A stretch of DNA of 64,000 nucleotides from Anatilimnocola aggregata (GTDB lineage Bacteria > Planctomycetota > Planctomycetia > Pirellulales > Pirellulaceae): the NCBI RefSeq assembly GCF_007747655.1, contig NZ_CP036274.1:2852001-2916000 (forward strand). Reading direction: 5' to 3'. Positions 9,595-18,957 of the stretch are shown here, piece by piece; the stretch's first letter is position 1, and each line of letters opens with the position of its first letter. Made by a program: the position numbers and the translations under genes. The notes below the pieces were generated by a model. That model was not told where the DNA came from and made no database searches. It worked only from the letters and a program-made list of their open reading frames with translations.

Positions 9595-11310
9595 TCAGTG
9601 GTTCAAACGAAATTCAGACGACAACAGCAAACCCCACAGCAGAGCTTGCAACGGTTCACGCCGCTCCTTGGGAGTTTTGATCGACTGGAGCAGTTGCCGA
9701 ACTTCGGCCACTTCATCCTCCGTTGGCAGGCGTGACAGCACGCTCAGATACAGTCCATCGGCCACCGACTGGATGTCGGACATCTGGTTGAGGCGCGCGA
9801 GCAGAGTGCCAGAGTCCTCTTGGAGAATCGGTAAAAGCTTCGTGCTGTTGCGAAAATACAGCGCCTGATCGACCACCGGTTGAAAGCCCTCTTCCGGTTG
9901 ACCGGGAAGCCCCGTGAACGCGGCCACCAAGCTAACAGACTGACGTTCCAGGGCTTCGTTCCGCGTGATCTTCTCTTTCCAAGCCGGTGTGGGACTGGCT
10001 TCTGGCAATGGCGAAGTTTTCTTCGTTTGAGCATCGAGCCGAGCGTAATGCAATTCAATCCGACCCGTGGCCTGCAGCACCGACCACCGCAATTGTTCAG
10101 CGCTCAGCCCACGCAAAGACGCGACGGCAAATGACTGTTCCGGCAAATCCTTTGAGTCAACCGTCATCAAACTGGACCGCTGATAGGTATCGCTAAGCGC
10201 GACTTCGCGGAGAAAGCCCCTGATGTCGTAATGGTTCTCAACCAGCCAGCGTTCCAGCACGGCGAGCAATTCGGGATGTGAAGGTGGATTGGCAGCGTGA
10301 TGAAGATCGAGGGGGTGTACCAATCCTCTTCCCAGCAAGATGGCCCACAAACGATTGGCGATGTTTCGCGTAAACCCTAGCGTTTCCGCGCGGGGAAGCT
10401 GCTCAGCCAGTTTCAATCGCCGGCTATAAGTGGGGACGCCCCGAACTTTTGGCTCCGGTTTGACGAGGTACTCTTTATCCTTTTCGAGCGGCGGGTCGGC
10501 AATCATTTCGCCGCCGGGCAAGCGGGGACTGGTCTCTCCGGACTTGGTCGTGAAGACCGAGACAAACGTCGTTTTGCTCGCGGCGGTTTCTGCCAGTTGT
10601 GCTCCGCGCGGCGAGAGCGGGTGCATTTTGGACCGTTCCAGAAACGCGTAAATGCCGAAGTAGTCTGCCTGGCGATAATCCGCCACGTGCGGGTCGTCAT
10701 GGCACTGGGCGCACTGCAGGTCGACTCCGAGAAACAGACGTCCGACATCGCGCGTCAGTTGATGGGAAGCAACATCCCGGACGATGTAAAACTTGAATGC
10801 ACCCGCAAGCTTCGCATCGGTGCCGTCACTGGCCAGCAACTCCCGAACAAGCTGGTCCCAGGGTTTATTGGCGGCAAACGACTCGGCCAAATACTCGCGC
10901 CAGGTCGCTGCGGGCACATCGTACAAGTTGCCTCCCGCCGCAATCCGTTGCTCGGTGAGCATGACATCAAACACCCGGGCCATGTGCAGTGCATAGTCGG
11001 GGCTGGCGAGCAAATCGTCAATCAGCTTTTGCCGTTTATCGGTCGCACTGTTCTCCAAGAATGCCCGAGTCGCTTGCGCTGTGGGAATGACGCCGGTCAG
11101 ATCCAAATGCACGCGGCGGATGAACTCGGCGTCACTGCTAGGTCCCGCCGGTGTGACCTTCAGTTCGTCCAGCCGCTGGGAAACAAGTGAATCAATTTGC
11201 TGATGCAACGGAGGTGCATCAGCAGCGACCATAGTTAGCGAAGTCACAGCCCAGACCGCGAGGCAGATCGTCCACGCAACTGCCCTTGAAATGCCATAAA
11301 TTGTGTGCAT
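9595..11310 (-). CDS. DUF1549-DUF1553 protein lacking the PSCyt1 domain
   Basis: A 571-residue secreted protein (signal peptide AVAWTICLAVWAVTSLTMVA) that starts directly with DUF1549 (RRVHLDLTGVIPT, then LIDDLLASPDY) and carries one heme motif, CAQCHDDPHV. It ends with DUF1553 (ANRLWAILLGRGLVHPLD, then YLSVLSRLPTEDEV). The N-terminal cytochrome domain and its heme motif, present in the other five related proteins of the window, are absent, and the protein is 170-270 residues shorter as a result. It heads a minus-strand run with DUF1501, WD40 and SGNH genes. A divergent 137-bp region separates it from the plus-strand SGNH gene. Confidence 0.88.
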   Translation of the reverse strand: MHTIYGISRAVAWTICLAVWAVTSLTMVAADAPPLHQQIDSLVSQRLDELKVTPAGPSSDAEFIRRVHLDLTGVIPTAQATRAFLENSATDKRQKLIDDLLASPDYALHMARVFDVMLTEQRIAAGGNLYDVPAATWREYLAESFAANKPWDQLVRELLASDGTDAKLAGAFKFYIVRDVASHQLTRDVGRLFLGVDLQCAQCHDDPHVADYRQADYFGIYAFLERSKMHPLSPRGAQLAETAASKTTFVSVFTTKSGETSPRLPGGEMIADPPLEKDKEYLVKPEPKVRGVPTYSRRLKLAEQLPRAETLGFTRNIANRLWAILLGRGLVHPLDLHHAANPPSHPELLAVLERWLVENHYDIRGFLREVALSDTYQRSSLMTVDSKDLPEQSFAVASLRGLSAEQLRWSVLQATGRIELHYARLDAQTKKTSPLPEASPTPAWKEKITRNEALERQSVSLVAAFTGLPGQPEEGFQPVVDQALYFRNSTKLLPILQEDSGTLLARLNQMSDIQSVADGLYLSVLSRLPTEDEVAEVRQLLQSIKTPKERREPLQALLWGLLLSSEFRLNH

Positions 11311-11447
11311 GGTGAGATGATGCCGGTGACACGCAATTCAAAAGGTCTTCGCTGGAAACATCAGTCATCGCTTATGCTTCATGGTAAGTAGTTCAATCGG
11401 CGGCTGCAATTGGCCGTTACAGGCATCCATTGATTGAAGGAGCGAGC
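11311..11447. promoter_or_regulatory. Divergent intergenic region, probable promoters
   Basis: This 137-bp gap separates two divergently transcribed secreted-protein operons (minus strand from 11310, plus strand from 11448), so it must hold both promoters. I could not identify a convincing -35/-10 pair or operator. AAGGAG at 11437-11442 serves as Shine-Dalgarno for the plus-strand gene. Confidence 0.4.
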
Positions 11448-12746
11448 GTGAAAATGGCTCTTCGTTCCATATCTCTCCCTGGTAATTTCGGCCTGCGTGC
11501 GCTTCATTTGGCATGGGCCTGTTGTGCACTTATCGCCTGGCAGGTTGAGTCGCACGCTGCGGAGGATTTCTCGTTGCGAGATGGTGACACCGTGGTCTTT
11601 CTGGGGGACAGCATTACGGCAGCGCGCACGTACACGAAGATCATCGAAAACTACACCCTCCTGCGCTTTCCACAGCGGCGCATACGCTTCTACAACGCCG
11701 GCATCGGCGGCGATACGGCAGCGGGGTCGCTCGCGCGATTGGAGCGCGATGTGTTCTCGCGCCGTCCCACCGTCCTCACGGTCTGCTTCGGATTGAATGA
11801 CATCGGCTGGGGCTTGAAAGCCGATGATGAGCACAAGGCGCTCTATGTCAACTCACTGCGCACGATCATCGACAAGTGCCAGGAACGCAAGATTCGGGTC
11901 TTCATCTGCTCGGGTCCGATCACAGCCGAGGATCCTGACAAAGGCGAAGCGGGCTACCTGCAGAAAATGTGCGACGAAGCGTTCGTGATGGCCAAGGCGA
12001 AAGGAGCGGGAACCATCGATGTGCAGCGTCCCATGCGCGAGATCCAGCGCCGCGTGCTGAAAGTGAACCAAGGGATTGCCGACGAATCGAAGCACACCAG
12101 GTTGCATTTGGCGGATGGTGTTCACTTGAACGATCTTGGCCACCTCGCAATGGCTTACGCATTTTTGCAGGGCTTCAATGCACCAGGGGACATTTCGCAG
12201 GCCGAGATCGATATTCCGACAAAGAAAGTCACTGCAGCGGGCTGTCGGATCAGCGACGTTCGACAACTTGATGATGGCTGCGAGTTCACCCGGTTGGATG
12301 ACGGATTGCCGTTCAACAACGGTTTGTTCTTTGCCCTGAATTTTGCCTACGTCCCGCTTCATCGCGATTTCAATGCCTATCGACTAAAGATCACGGGTCT
12401 GGCGGACGGAAGATATGAAGTCACCGTGAATGGCCGCAGCACGGCGAAATTCACCGCGAAGCAATTGGCGGCTGGAGTCGACATCGCCTCGACGACGACA
12501 AGTGCGTGGCAACCCGGAGGGCCCTGGGATGCACAAGCCACGGTCCTGCGTTCGCTCACCGAGGCTCGCCACGAGGTGGATACCGCCCGCTTGTTGTCTC
12601 GCCTTTACCTCGCGGATCAGCCAATCGTCGCTGAGTTAGATCGCAAGTCACAGCCTGCCGAAGAACAACTGATCGAATTGCAACGACTCGCAGCGCGGCC
12701 ACGCCCTTATCACTTCGTCATCCGCCCGGCCGCTGAGGCTCCTTAG
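11448..12746 (+). CDS. Secreted SGNH/GDSL hydrolase with C-terminal extension
   Basis: A 432-residue protein with a signal peptide followed by an SGNH esterase domain: FLGDSITAA (nucleophile Ser), NAGIGGDTA (block II), FGLNDIGWG (block III Asn) and ADGVHLNDLGH (Asp/His block V). Roughly 180 residues follow the catalytic domain, including a stretch like the extra beta domain often found after planctomycete SGNH domains (GLADGRYEVTVNGRSTAKF). I placed the start at GTG 11448, 5 nt after AAGGAG; an ATG at 11454 is the alternative. It probably deacetylates glycans outside the cytoplasm. It stands alone on the plus strand, 166 bp before the next operon. Confidence 0.85.
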   Translation: MKMALRSISLPGNFGLRALHLAWACCALIAWQVESHAAEDFSLRDGDTVVFLGDSITAARTYTKIIENYTLLRFPQRRIRFYNAGIGGDTAAGSLARLERDVFSRRPTVLTVCFGLNDIGWGLKADDEHKALYVNSLRTIIDKCQERKIRVFICSGPITAEDPDKGEAGYLQKMCDEAFVMAKAKGAGTIDVQRPMREIQRRVLKVNQGIADESKHTRLHLADGVHLNDLGHLAMAYAFLQGFNAPGDISQAEIDIPTKKVTAAGCRISDVRQLDDGCEFTRLDDGLPFNNGLFFALNFAYVPLHRDFNAYRLKITGLADGRYEVTVNGRSTAKFTAKQLAAGVDIASTTTSAWQPGGPWDAQATVLRSLTEARHEVDTARLLSRLYLADQPIVAELDRKSQPAEEQLIELQRLAARPRPYHFVIRPAAEAP

Positions 12747-12912
12747 AGGCCCCGCGAATCGTATTCCCCCCAGACGTTTGATTGACTCCGCAGAGCCATT
12801 CGCATTAGGCTGGTTTTATGGGTAAGCCGCTTAGACAATGCTAGGCGTGGCCAATCCCGTCAATTACCCTCCCACCCACCCTCCCTCCTGATCGCTTCCC
12901 CACCGTAAGAAA

Positions 12913-15156
12913 ATGGGCATACTCCCTCGAGTTGCGTTACGCCGAATACTGCCTGCGGAAAACTTCGCTGCCGTAGTTTTGTTGGCGATGGCAGCTACAC
13001 AGTTCAGCAATGCCGCTGAGCGACCCGTCAGCTTTGTCAACGATGTCATGCCGGTTTTGACGAAGTCGGGTTGCAATGTCGGCGTCTGCCACGCCAAAGC
13101 CGGCGGAGGTCAAAACGGATTTCAACTCTCGCTGCTGGGATTTGAATCAGCTGATGACTATGAACACATCGTCAAGGAAGGGCGCGGACGACGGTTGCAA
13201 CTCGCCGCGCCGGAGCAAAGCCTTCTCCTTCTCAAAGGGACTGCAACAATCCCACATGGCGGCGGTGTTCGCCTGGAACTGGGTGCTGAGAATTATGCCG
13301 TGCTCCGCGAGTGGATCCGCCAGGGAGCGCCGTTGGATCAGGACAAGGCGCCATCACTGACCGGGTTCGAAGTTCAGCCCGGACGAGGTTCAATTAATCG
13401 CCAGGGAGAGCAGCAGCTCACCGCGATCGCTCGCTACTCGGATGGTCAGACCCGCGATGTCACGAGGCTCGCCATCTATGAGTCCAATGATCCCGCCATG
13501 GCCGAGGTCACCGAGCGGGGCCTGGTGAAGATCCTCGATATTTCGGGCAACGTGGCCGTGATGGTTCGGTATCAGGGCAAAGTTGCCGTCTATCAAGCCT
13601 CCGTTCCGCTCGGCGCCCCGGTTGAGAGTTTCCCCGCACCAGGTAACTTTGTCGACGAACACGTTTTTGCGAACCTCAAGACGCTCGGCATTCCTCCTTC
13701 CCCCCTATGCGACGATGCCACGTTTCTCCGGCGCGTGACGTTGGACATTGGTGGGCGGTTACCGACGGAGAGCGAAGCGGCAGCATTCCTGTCGAGTCAA
13801 GATGCCGACAAACGTGACAAGGTGATTGACGAGTTGTTGCGCAGTCCCGATTACGCCGACTTTTTTGCCAACAAATGGACGGCGTTGTTGAAGAATCGCC
13901 GGGACGATGCCAGCGACATCGTTTCCAACTTTGCGTTTCATGCCTGGGTGCGCGACAGCCTGCTGGCCAACAAACCTTACGACCAATTTGTCCGCGAATT
14001 GCTGGGGGCAACGGGCAACGTGCTCGGTAATCCGCCTGTCGCCTGGTACAAGCGCGTTCAGGATCCGAAGCAACAAATCGAAGATGTCGCGCAGCTCTTC
14101 CTGGGCGTTCGCATGCAATGCGCCCAGTGCCATCACCATCCGTTCGAACGCTGGAGCCAGGACGACTACTACTCGCTTACAGCATTCTTCAGCCAGGTTG
14201 GCAGAAAGCCATCGGGAACGCGCGGCGAAGACTTGATTTTTCACAAACGTGGGATCGCCGTTGCTAACAACATGAAGACGGGCTTGCCGCTGAAACCGGC
14301 AGCCCTGGGAGACACGATTCCTGAGATTGCCCCGGATGAAGATCCCCGCCTACGACTCGCCGATTGGATGGGGTCCAAAGACAACCCGTTTTTCGCGAAG
14401 GCGCTGGTGAATCGCTACTGGAAGCACTTTTTCCAGCGCGGCCTGATCGAGCCCGAAGATGATATCCGCGATACGAATCCGCCGACCAACCCGGCGCTCC
14501 TCGCCGCGCTTGAAAGACACTTCATTGCAAGTGGCTTCGATCTGAAGGAACTCGTTCGCGTCATTACGCGGTCGAGTGCGTATCAATTGAGCGAAGTGCC
14601 GAACGAGCACAATCGCGCGGATCGGCAGAACTATTCCCGTTACTATCCGCGGCGGTTGCCAGCCGAGGTGCTGCTGGATGCCATCGATGCCGTCGCCGGG
14701 ACGCAAACCGACTTCGCGAATTTGCCCCTGGGAACGCGAGCCGTCGCGCTGCCCGACAACAGTTACAACCGCTCGTCACCTTTCCTCCGAGTATTTGGAC
14801 GACCGGAAGGGGCGAGTGTGTGTGAGTGCGAGCGAGTTCAATCGTCCAGCCTCGCGCAGAGCCTGCACCTGATCAATGCGCCGGACATCAAGGCCAAGCT
14901 GAGTAACGCGAATGGCCGAGCTGAACGATTAGCCAAAGATCCAAAGCCTGTGGAAGCAAAAGTTCGGGAACTTTATCTGGCGGCTTTCTCGCGCGAGCCG
15001 CGTCCTGACGAGTTGAAGACCGCCGTGACTTATCTCACTGAGCCTGCCGTCGCTGCTGACGGCTCTCCCGTCGATCCTGCCAAGGCCGCTCGCGAGAATT
15101 TCCAGGATCTGATTTGGGCGCTGATCAACACCAAAGAATTCCTCTTTAACCATTAG
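12913..15156 (+). CDS. CX4CH-type heme/BIG2/DUF1549/DUF1553 protein
   Basis: A 747-residue exported protein. After a signal peptide (AAVVLLAMAATQFSNA) it has an N-terminal cytochrome-like domain whose heme motif is C54-N-V-G-V-C59-H60, that is CX4CH rather than CX2CH. Next comes a BIG2/Ig-like domain at about 150-235 (QLTAIARYSDGQTRDVTRLA), then DUF1549 with C403-A-Q-C406-H407 (CAQCHHHPFERWSQDDYYS), and DUF1553 beginning near ALVNRYWKHFFQRGLIEPED. It leads a three-gene set with a PPC-domain protein (7-bp gap) and a DUF1501 protein. The Ig-like domain suggests adhesion or carbohydrate contact. Function is unknown. Confidence 0.9.
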   Translation: MGILPRVALRRILPAENFAAVVLLAMAATQFSNAAERPVSFVNDVMPVLTKSGCNVGVCHAKAGGGQNGFQLSLLGFESADDYEHIVKEGRGRRLQLAAPEQSLLLLKGTATIPHGGGVRLELGAENYAVLREWIRQGAPLDQDKAPSLTGFEVQPGRGSINRQGEQQLTAIARYSDGQTRDVTRLAIYESNDPAMAEVTERGLVKILDISGNVAVMVRYQGKVAVYQASVPLGAPVESFPAPGNFVDEHVFANLKTLGIPPSPLCDDATFLRRVTLDIGGRLPTESEAAAFLSSQDADKRDKVIDELLRSPDYADFFANKWTALLKNRRDDASDIVSNFAFHAWVRDSLLANKPYDQFVRELLGATGNVLGNPPVAWYKRVQDPKQQIEDVAQLFLGVRMQCAQCHHHPFERWSQDDYYSLTAFFSQVGRKPSGTRGEDLIFHKRGIAVANNMKTGLPLKPAALGDTIPEIAPDEDPRLRLADWMGSKDNPFFAKALVNRYWKHFFQRGLIEPEDDIRDTNPPTNPALLAALERHFIASGFDLKELVRVITRSSAYQLSEVPNEHNRADRQNYSRYYPRRLPAEVLLDAIDAVAGTQTDFANLPLGTRAVALPDNSYNRSSPFLRVFGRPEGASVCECERVQSSSLAQSLHLINAPDIKAKLSNANGRAERLAKDPKPVEAKVRELYLAAFSREPRPDELKTAVTYLTEPAVAADGSPVDPAKAARENFQDLIWALINTKEFLFNH

Positions 15157-15163
15157 GCGCATA

Positions 15164-17443
15164 ATGAACGACCGGGTTCGAAATAAGACGGGCACGACCA
15201 TCGTCTCCTTATGGACGCTCGTCGCTGTCTGGCTCTGCCTGCAATCCGTTTCGCTGGCTCAATCGGTCGGTTTGCCCGCTCCCCGCCTGCTGACGACGAT
15301 GCCGATGGGGGGCCAGGTCGGGTCTCAGGTCGAGGTCACCATCAGCGGCGAGTATCTCGACGACGCGGATCACCTGACTTTCTCCGATCCGCGCATCACA
15401 GCAGTCCGCAAACTGGATTCTGCGGGTCAACCCGTGCCAGGTAAGTACGTCGTCACGATCGGCGCCGATTGCCCGGCCGGACTCTACGAAGCCCGCGTGA
15501 TGACTCGACTCGGGATTTCATCATCGCGGGCCTTCTCCGTGGGAGCGCTTCGAGAAGTCGTGCAGACAAAGGCCAATACGTCTCTGATGACCGCGCTGGA
15601 ACTGCCGCTGAACTCGATTTGCAATGCGGCGATGACCGCTCGTGCGGTGGATCACTATGTGTTTGAGGGCCGCAAAGGTCAGCGCGTGATTGTCGATTGC
15701 GCGACACGGGGGATCGATTCCAAGTTGGACGCGGTAGTGATCATCGCCGATGCGGCTGGTCGCGACTTGCTCGTGGAACGTCGTGGCGGGGCGCTCGACT
15801 TTAAGGTTCCCAGTGACGGCCGGTATGTCATCAAGGTTCACGAGATGACTTTCAAAGGTGGGCCGGCCTATTACTATCGACTGGGCGTGTGGGAATCCCC
15901 CGCGGATGCCCCGCTCGTTCGCATGCCCACGACCAGGCCCGTCAACTCATTCTCCTGGCCGCCCCAAGGGCTGCCAGAAGTGGCAACAACCACGGAAGCC
16001 GAGCCCAATAACGAGCGAGCGAAAGGGCAAAAGATCTCGCTCCCTTGCGATCTGGCGGGCAGTTTCTTTCCTGCCGCCGATGTAGACGTCTTTGAATTTG
16101 AGGCGAAGAAGGGAGATGTCTGTTGGGTGGAAGTTGGTTCCGAGCGGTTTGGTTTGCCGACCGACCCGGCGATTCTCGTTCAGCATGTCAGCCGGACTGG
16201 CGATGAGGAGAAACTGACCGATGTTGCTGAGTTCAGCGATATCGCCAGTCCCGTCAAGGTTTCGAGCAACGGCTACGCCTACGACGGCCCTCCTTACAAT
16301 GCCGGCTCTGCCGACATTCTCGGCAAACTCGAGATCAAGGAAGATGGCCTCTATCGTTTGCAATTGTCAGACCTGTTCGGCGGCACGCGCAGCGATCCCC
16401 GCAATATCTATCGCCTGGTGATTCGCAAGGCAGCTCCGGATTTTGCCCTCGTCTCGTGGGCGCTGCACATGGAACTGCGGAACGGCGATCGGAATGCCGT
16501 GTCAAAGCCACTGGCTCTGCGCGGCGGAGCGACGATGGCCTTGGAGGTGGTCGCCATTCGGCGTGACGGCTTCACTGGCGACATCGACCTGACCATGGAA
16601 GGTTTGCCGGAAGGAGTGACCGCGCACGGCTTGAGAATCCCCGCCGGGCAGTCGCGGGGCTTGATGCTCGTGACGGCGCGTGACGATGCTCCGCGCGGGA
16701 TTGCGAACGCAACCTTTACAGGACGCTCGACGATCGACGGCGTCGCGGTAATTCGTCCTTGCCGAGTCGCGTCGATGGCATTTCCCATTCCCGATGCCTG
16801 GGGCGAGATTCCGAGCCCGCGACTGGTGGCTGATGTTCCTGTGGCCGTCAGCGGCTTGGAATTGGCTCCGCTTACCATCTCGCCTGCGAGCAAAGAGCCG
16901 TTGACCGTTGTAGCGGGCGAAAAGTTGACGATTCCGCTGAACCACACGCGCCGCGGCGAGTTTTCGGGATCGACTCTGAATTTGCGTACGATGGGGGCCG
17001 TGTTCGAACGCGCCCCGGCGTTTAATGTTCCGCTGACTGCAGACAGTTCGCAGGCTATTCTCGATACTGGCGCTTTGAAGGCGCCTCCGGGAGATTATTT
17101 GATCGCCTTTTACGGCGGTGTGGTGACGAAGTATCGGCACAATCCTGATGCGGTTCCTGCACTGGAGGAAGCACGCCGACAGGCTGAGCAAGAACTGCAG
17201 AAAATTGACGCCGAGTTAAAAAACTTAACCGATGCATCGAAGGCTGCACTGGCCGAAGACAAGAGTGAGGCCGAGAAGTCTCTCGAAAGCATGACCGCAA
17301 AGCAAAAGGCCGCAGCCGCTGCCTTGGCTACCGCGACCGAGCGACTCAAGACCGCAACCGAGGCTGCCAAGCCGCGCGACATTGTCGATATTCTGGTTTC
17401 CGAGCCTATTGCCATTCGGGTCCTGCCGGCGGAGAAAAAATGA
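15164..17443 (+). CDS. PPC-domain protein with C-terminal coiled coil
   Basis: A 759-residue secreted protein (signal peptide IVSLWTLVAVWLCLQSVSLA) built of beta domains: an IPT/TIG-like domain at the start (LLTTMPMGGQVGSQVEVTIS), two PPC-type domains (for example RAVDHYVFEGRKGQRVIVDC and VDVFEFEAKKGDVCWVEVGS) and further beta-rich segments. The last about 110 residues are very different: an Ala/Glu/Lys-rich alpha-helical coiled coil with repeats like LEEARRQAEQELQKIDAEL. It has no catalytic motif I can recognise. It lies between the CX4CH heme protein and a DUF1501 gene, and its stop overlaps the DUF1501 start by 4 nt (ATGA), so the three products are likely made together. It may be a structural or binding partner. 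Confidence 0.85.
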   Translation: MNDRVRNKTGTTIVSLWTLVAVWLCLQSVSLAQSVGLPAPRLLTTMPMGGQVGSQVEVTISGEYLDDADHLTFSDPRITAVRKLDSAGQPVPGKYVVTIGADCPAGLYEARVMTRLGISSSRAFSVGALREVVQTKANTSLMTALELPLNSICNAAMTARAVDHYVFEGRKGQRVIVDCATRGIDSKLDAVVIIADAAGRDLLVERRGGALDFKVPSDGRYVIKVHEMTFKGGPAYYYRLGVWESPADAPLVRMPTTRPVNSFSWPPQGLPEVATTTEAEPNNERAKGQKISLPCDLAGSFFPAADVDVFEFEAKKGDVCWVEVGSERFGLPTDPAILVQHVSRTGDEEKLTDVAEFSDIASPVKVSSNGYAYDGPPYNAGSADILGKLEIKEDGLYRLQLSDLFGGTRSDPRNIYRLVIRKAAPDFALVSWALHMELRNGDRNAVSKPLALRGGATMALEVVAIRRDGFTGDIDLTMEGLPEGVTAHGLRIPAGQSRGLMLVTARDDAPRGIANATFTGRSTIDGVAVIRPCRVASMAFPIPDAWGEIPSPRLVADVPVAVSGLELAPLTISPASKEPLTVVAGEKLTIPLNHTRRGEFSGSTLNLRTMGAVFERAPAFNVPLTADSSQAILDTGALKAPPGDYLIAFYGGVVTKYRHNPDAVPALEEARRQAEQELQKIDAELKNLTDASKAALAEDKSEAEKSLESMTAKQKAAAAALATATERLKTATEAAKPRDIVDILVSEPIAIRVLPAEKK

Positions 17444-18888
17444 GCGATTCAGACAATGCCAACTCGAATCCTGTCTGCCCCGGTCCGATCACGACCTCTG
17501 GCAATCGTCGCGCCTTCCTGCAGGCTGGCCTCGCCGGTTTCGCGACGCTGAGCCTGCCAGGCATCCTGCGGTTACAAGCACAGAACCAGTTGCTGGCAGC
17601 AGAGCGAAATTTGGCTCGCGAAAAGACCGCGGTGATCATGGTCTGGCAACCGGGCGGCTGTTCGCATCTTGAGACTTATGATCCCAAACCCGATGCCGGC
17701 AGTGAGTACAGTGGGCCATTCGAAACGATTTCCACCAAAGTGCCCGGGCTGCGTTTTTGCGAACTCCTGCCGCGGCAGGCGGCCATTGCCGACAAGTTCA
17801 CGGTGCTCCGCTCGATGCGTCAGGCGGCAGGCGGTCATCCAGCTGGCTCGATGCAGCTGCTCTCAGGCGATCCGGACACCCGTGATAAACCGAAGCCGAA
17901 ATTGCCCGACTGGATGTCGGTGACCAATTACCTTCGGTCGCAGGCCGGTCCGCGTCAGAATCCCTTGCCTGCCTACGTCGGCATCAATCCGCCGCTGGAA
18001 TACAACGGCCCCGCGTATCTCGGTGATGCCTATTCACCGTTCGTCGTCAGCGGAGATCCTAGCAAGCCGACGTTCACGGTTCCCAACATCGGACTGACCG
18101 ACGCCAATGAAGTCCGTCGCCTGGGTCGCCGTTCGTCGTTGCGGCAAAACCTCGATACGCTCGAACGCTCTTTCGATCAGCAGCGCGAGTTGGCTGCGCT
18201 CGATGAATTCGAGTCGCAGGCCATGACCTTGCTCACCAGCCCCAAGGCCAAGGAGGCTTTTGATCTCACTCGTGAAGACGAGGGCACGCGAGATCGGTAT
18301 GGCCGGAATTCCTGGGGACAACAACTGCTGCTCGCGCGACGTTTGATCGAAGCGGGCGTGGATGTGGTGACCACCAGTCTCAGCGGACCGTTGTGCGGAC
18401 GGGTGAACAACTGGGACGATCACGCGGTGAATCATCATGTATTCGACGCCATGCGTTTTCGCTCCGTGGCTTACGATCAGGCGGTTTCGGCGCTGATTGA
18501 AGATGTCTATGAGCGGGGCTTGGACCAACGCGTGCTCGTCGTGGTCACGGGCGAGTTCGGCCGCACGCCCAAAATCAGCTACGCCGCCAGCACCGGCGCG
18601 GGCGATGCCAGCGCTCCGGCCGGCACGCAACAACCGGGTCGCGACCATTGGCCGCGGGCATTCTCGAACATTTGGGCGGGCGGCGGCATTCAAACAGGCC
18701 GCGTAATTGGCGCCACGGATAAGCGCGGCGAAGATTCGGTCGAGCGAATCTGTGGTCCGGGCGACTTCCTGGCAACCATCTATCACCACCTGGGCATCGA
18801 CGCAGCGAAGACGCTGATTCGGGATTTCAACGGACGCCCCACGCCGATTGTCGATCACGGGAAACCCATTCCGGAACTGATGGGATAG
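17440..18888 (+). CDS. DUF1501 Tat-exported protein
   Basis: A 482-residue DUF1501 protein, the longest of the seven in the window. The twin-arginine signal (GNRRAFLQAGLAGFATLSL) begins near residue 22. Family blocks are WQPGGCSHLETYDPKPD and TGEFGRTPKISY, with the terminal GRDHWPRAFSNIWAGGG separated from it by a Gly/Ala/Ser-rich insert. The start overlaps the upstream PPC-protein stop by 4 nt. Placement after a CX4CH heme protein and a PPC protein sets this set apart from the simpler two-gene sets. A hydrolase-like fold is inferred from the superfamily only. Confidence 0.9.
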   Translation: MSDSDNANSNPVCPGPITTSGNRRAFLQAGLAGFATLSLPGILRLQAQNQLLAAERNLAREKTAVIMVWQPGGCSHLETYDPKPDAGSEYSGPFETISTKVPGLRFCELLPRQAAIADKFTVLRSMRQAAGGHPAGSMQLLSGDPDTRDKPKPKLPDWMSVTNYLRSQAGPRQNPLPAYVGINPPLEYNGPAYLGDAYSPFVVSGDPSKPTFTVPNIGLTDANEVRRLGRRSSLRQNLDTLERSFDQQRELAALDEFESQAMTLLTSPKAKEAFDLTREDEGTRDRYGRNSWGQQLLLARRLIEAGVDVVTTSLSGPLCGRVNNWDDHAVNHHVFDAMRFRSVAYDQAVSALIEDVYERGLDQRVLVVVTGEFGRTPKISYAASTGAGDASAPAGTQQPGRDHWPRAFSNIWAGGGIQTGRVIGATDKRGEDSVERICGPGDFLATIYHHLGIDAAKTLIRDFNGRPTPIVDHGKPIPELMG

Positions 18889-18957
18889 TCCAGACAATTC
18901 GTCAACCGCCTACTCCAGTCATGACCGCGCATTCCTGGGCTGCACGAGGAACAAGAG

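Noticed and set aside
12782-12810. TTGACT with TTAGGC 17 nt downstream before the 12913 operon
   Set aside because: Spacing is right for a sigma-70 promoter but the -10 is poor and planctomycete promoters are not well enough known; not listed as a feature.
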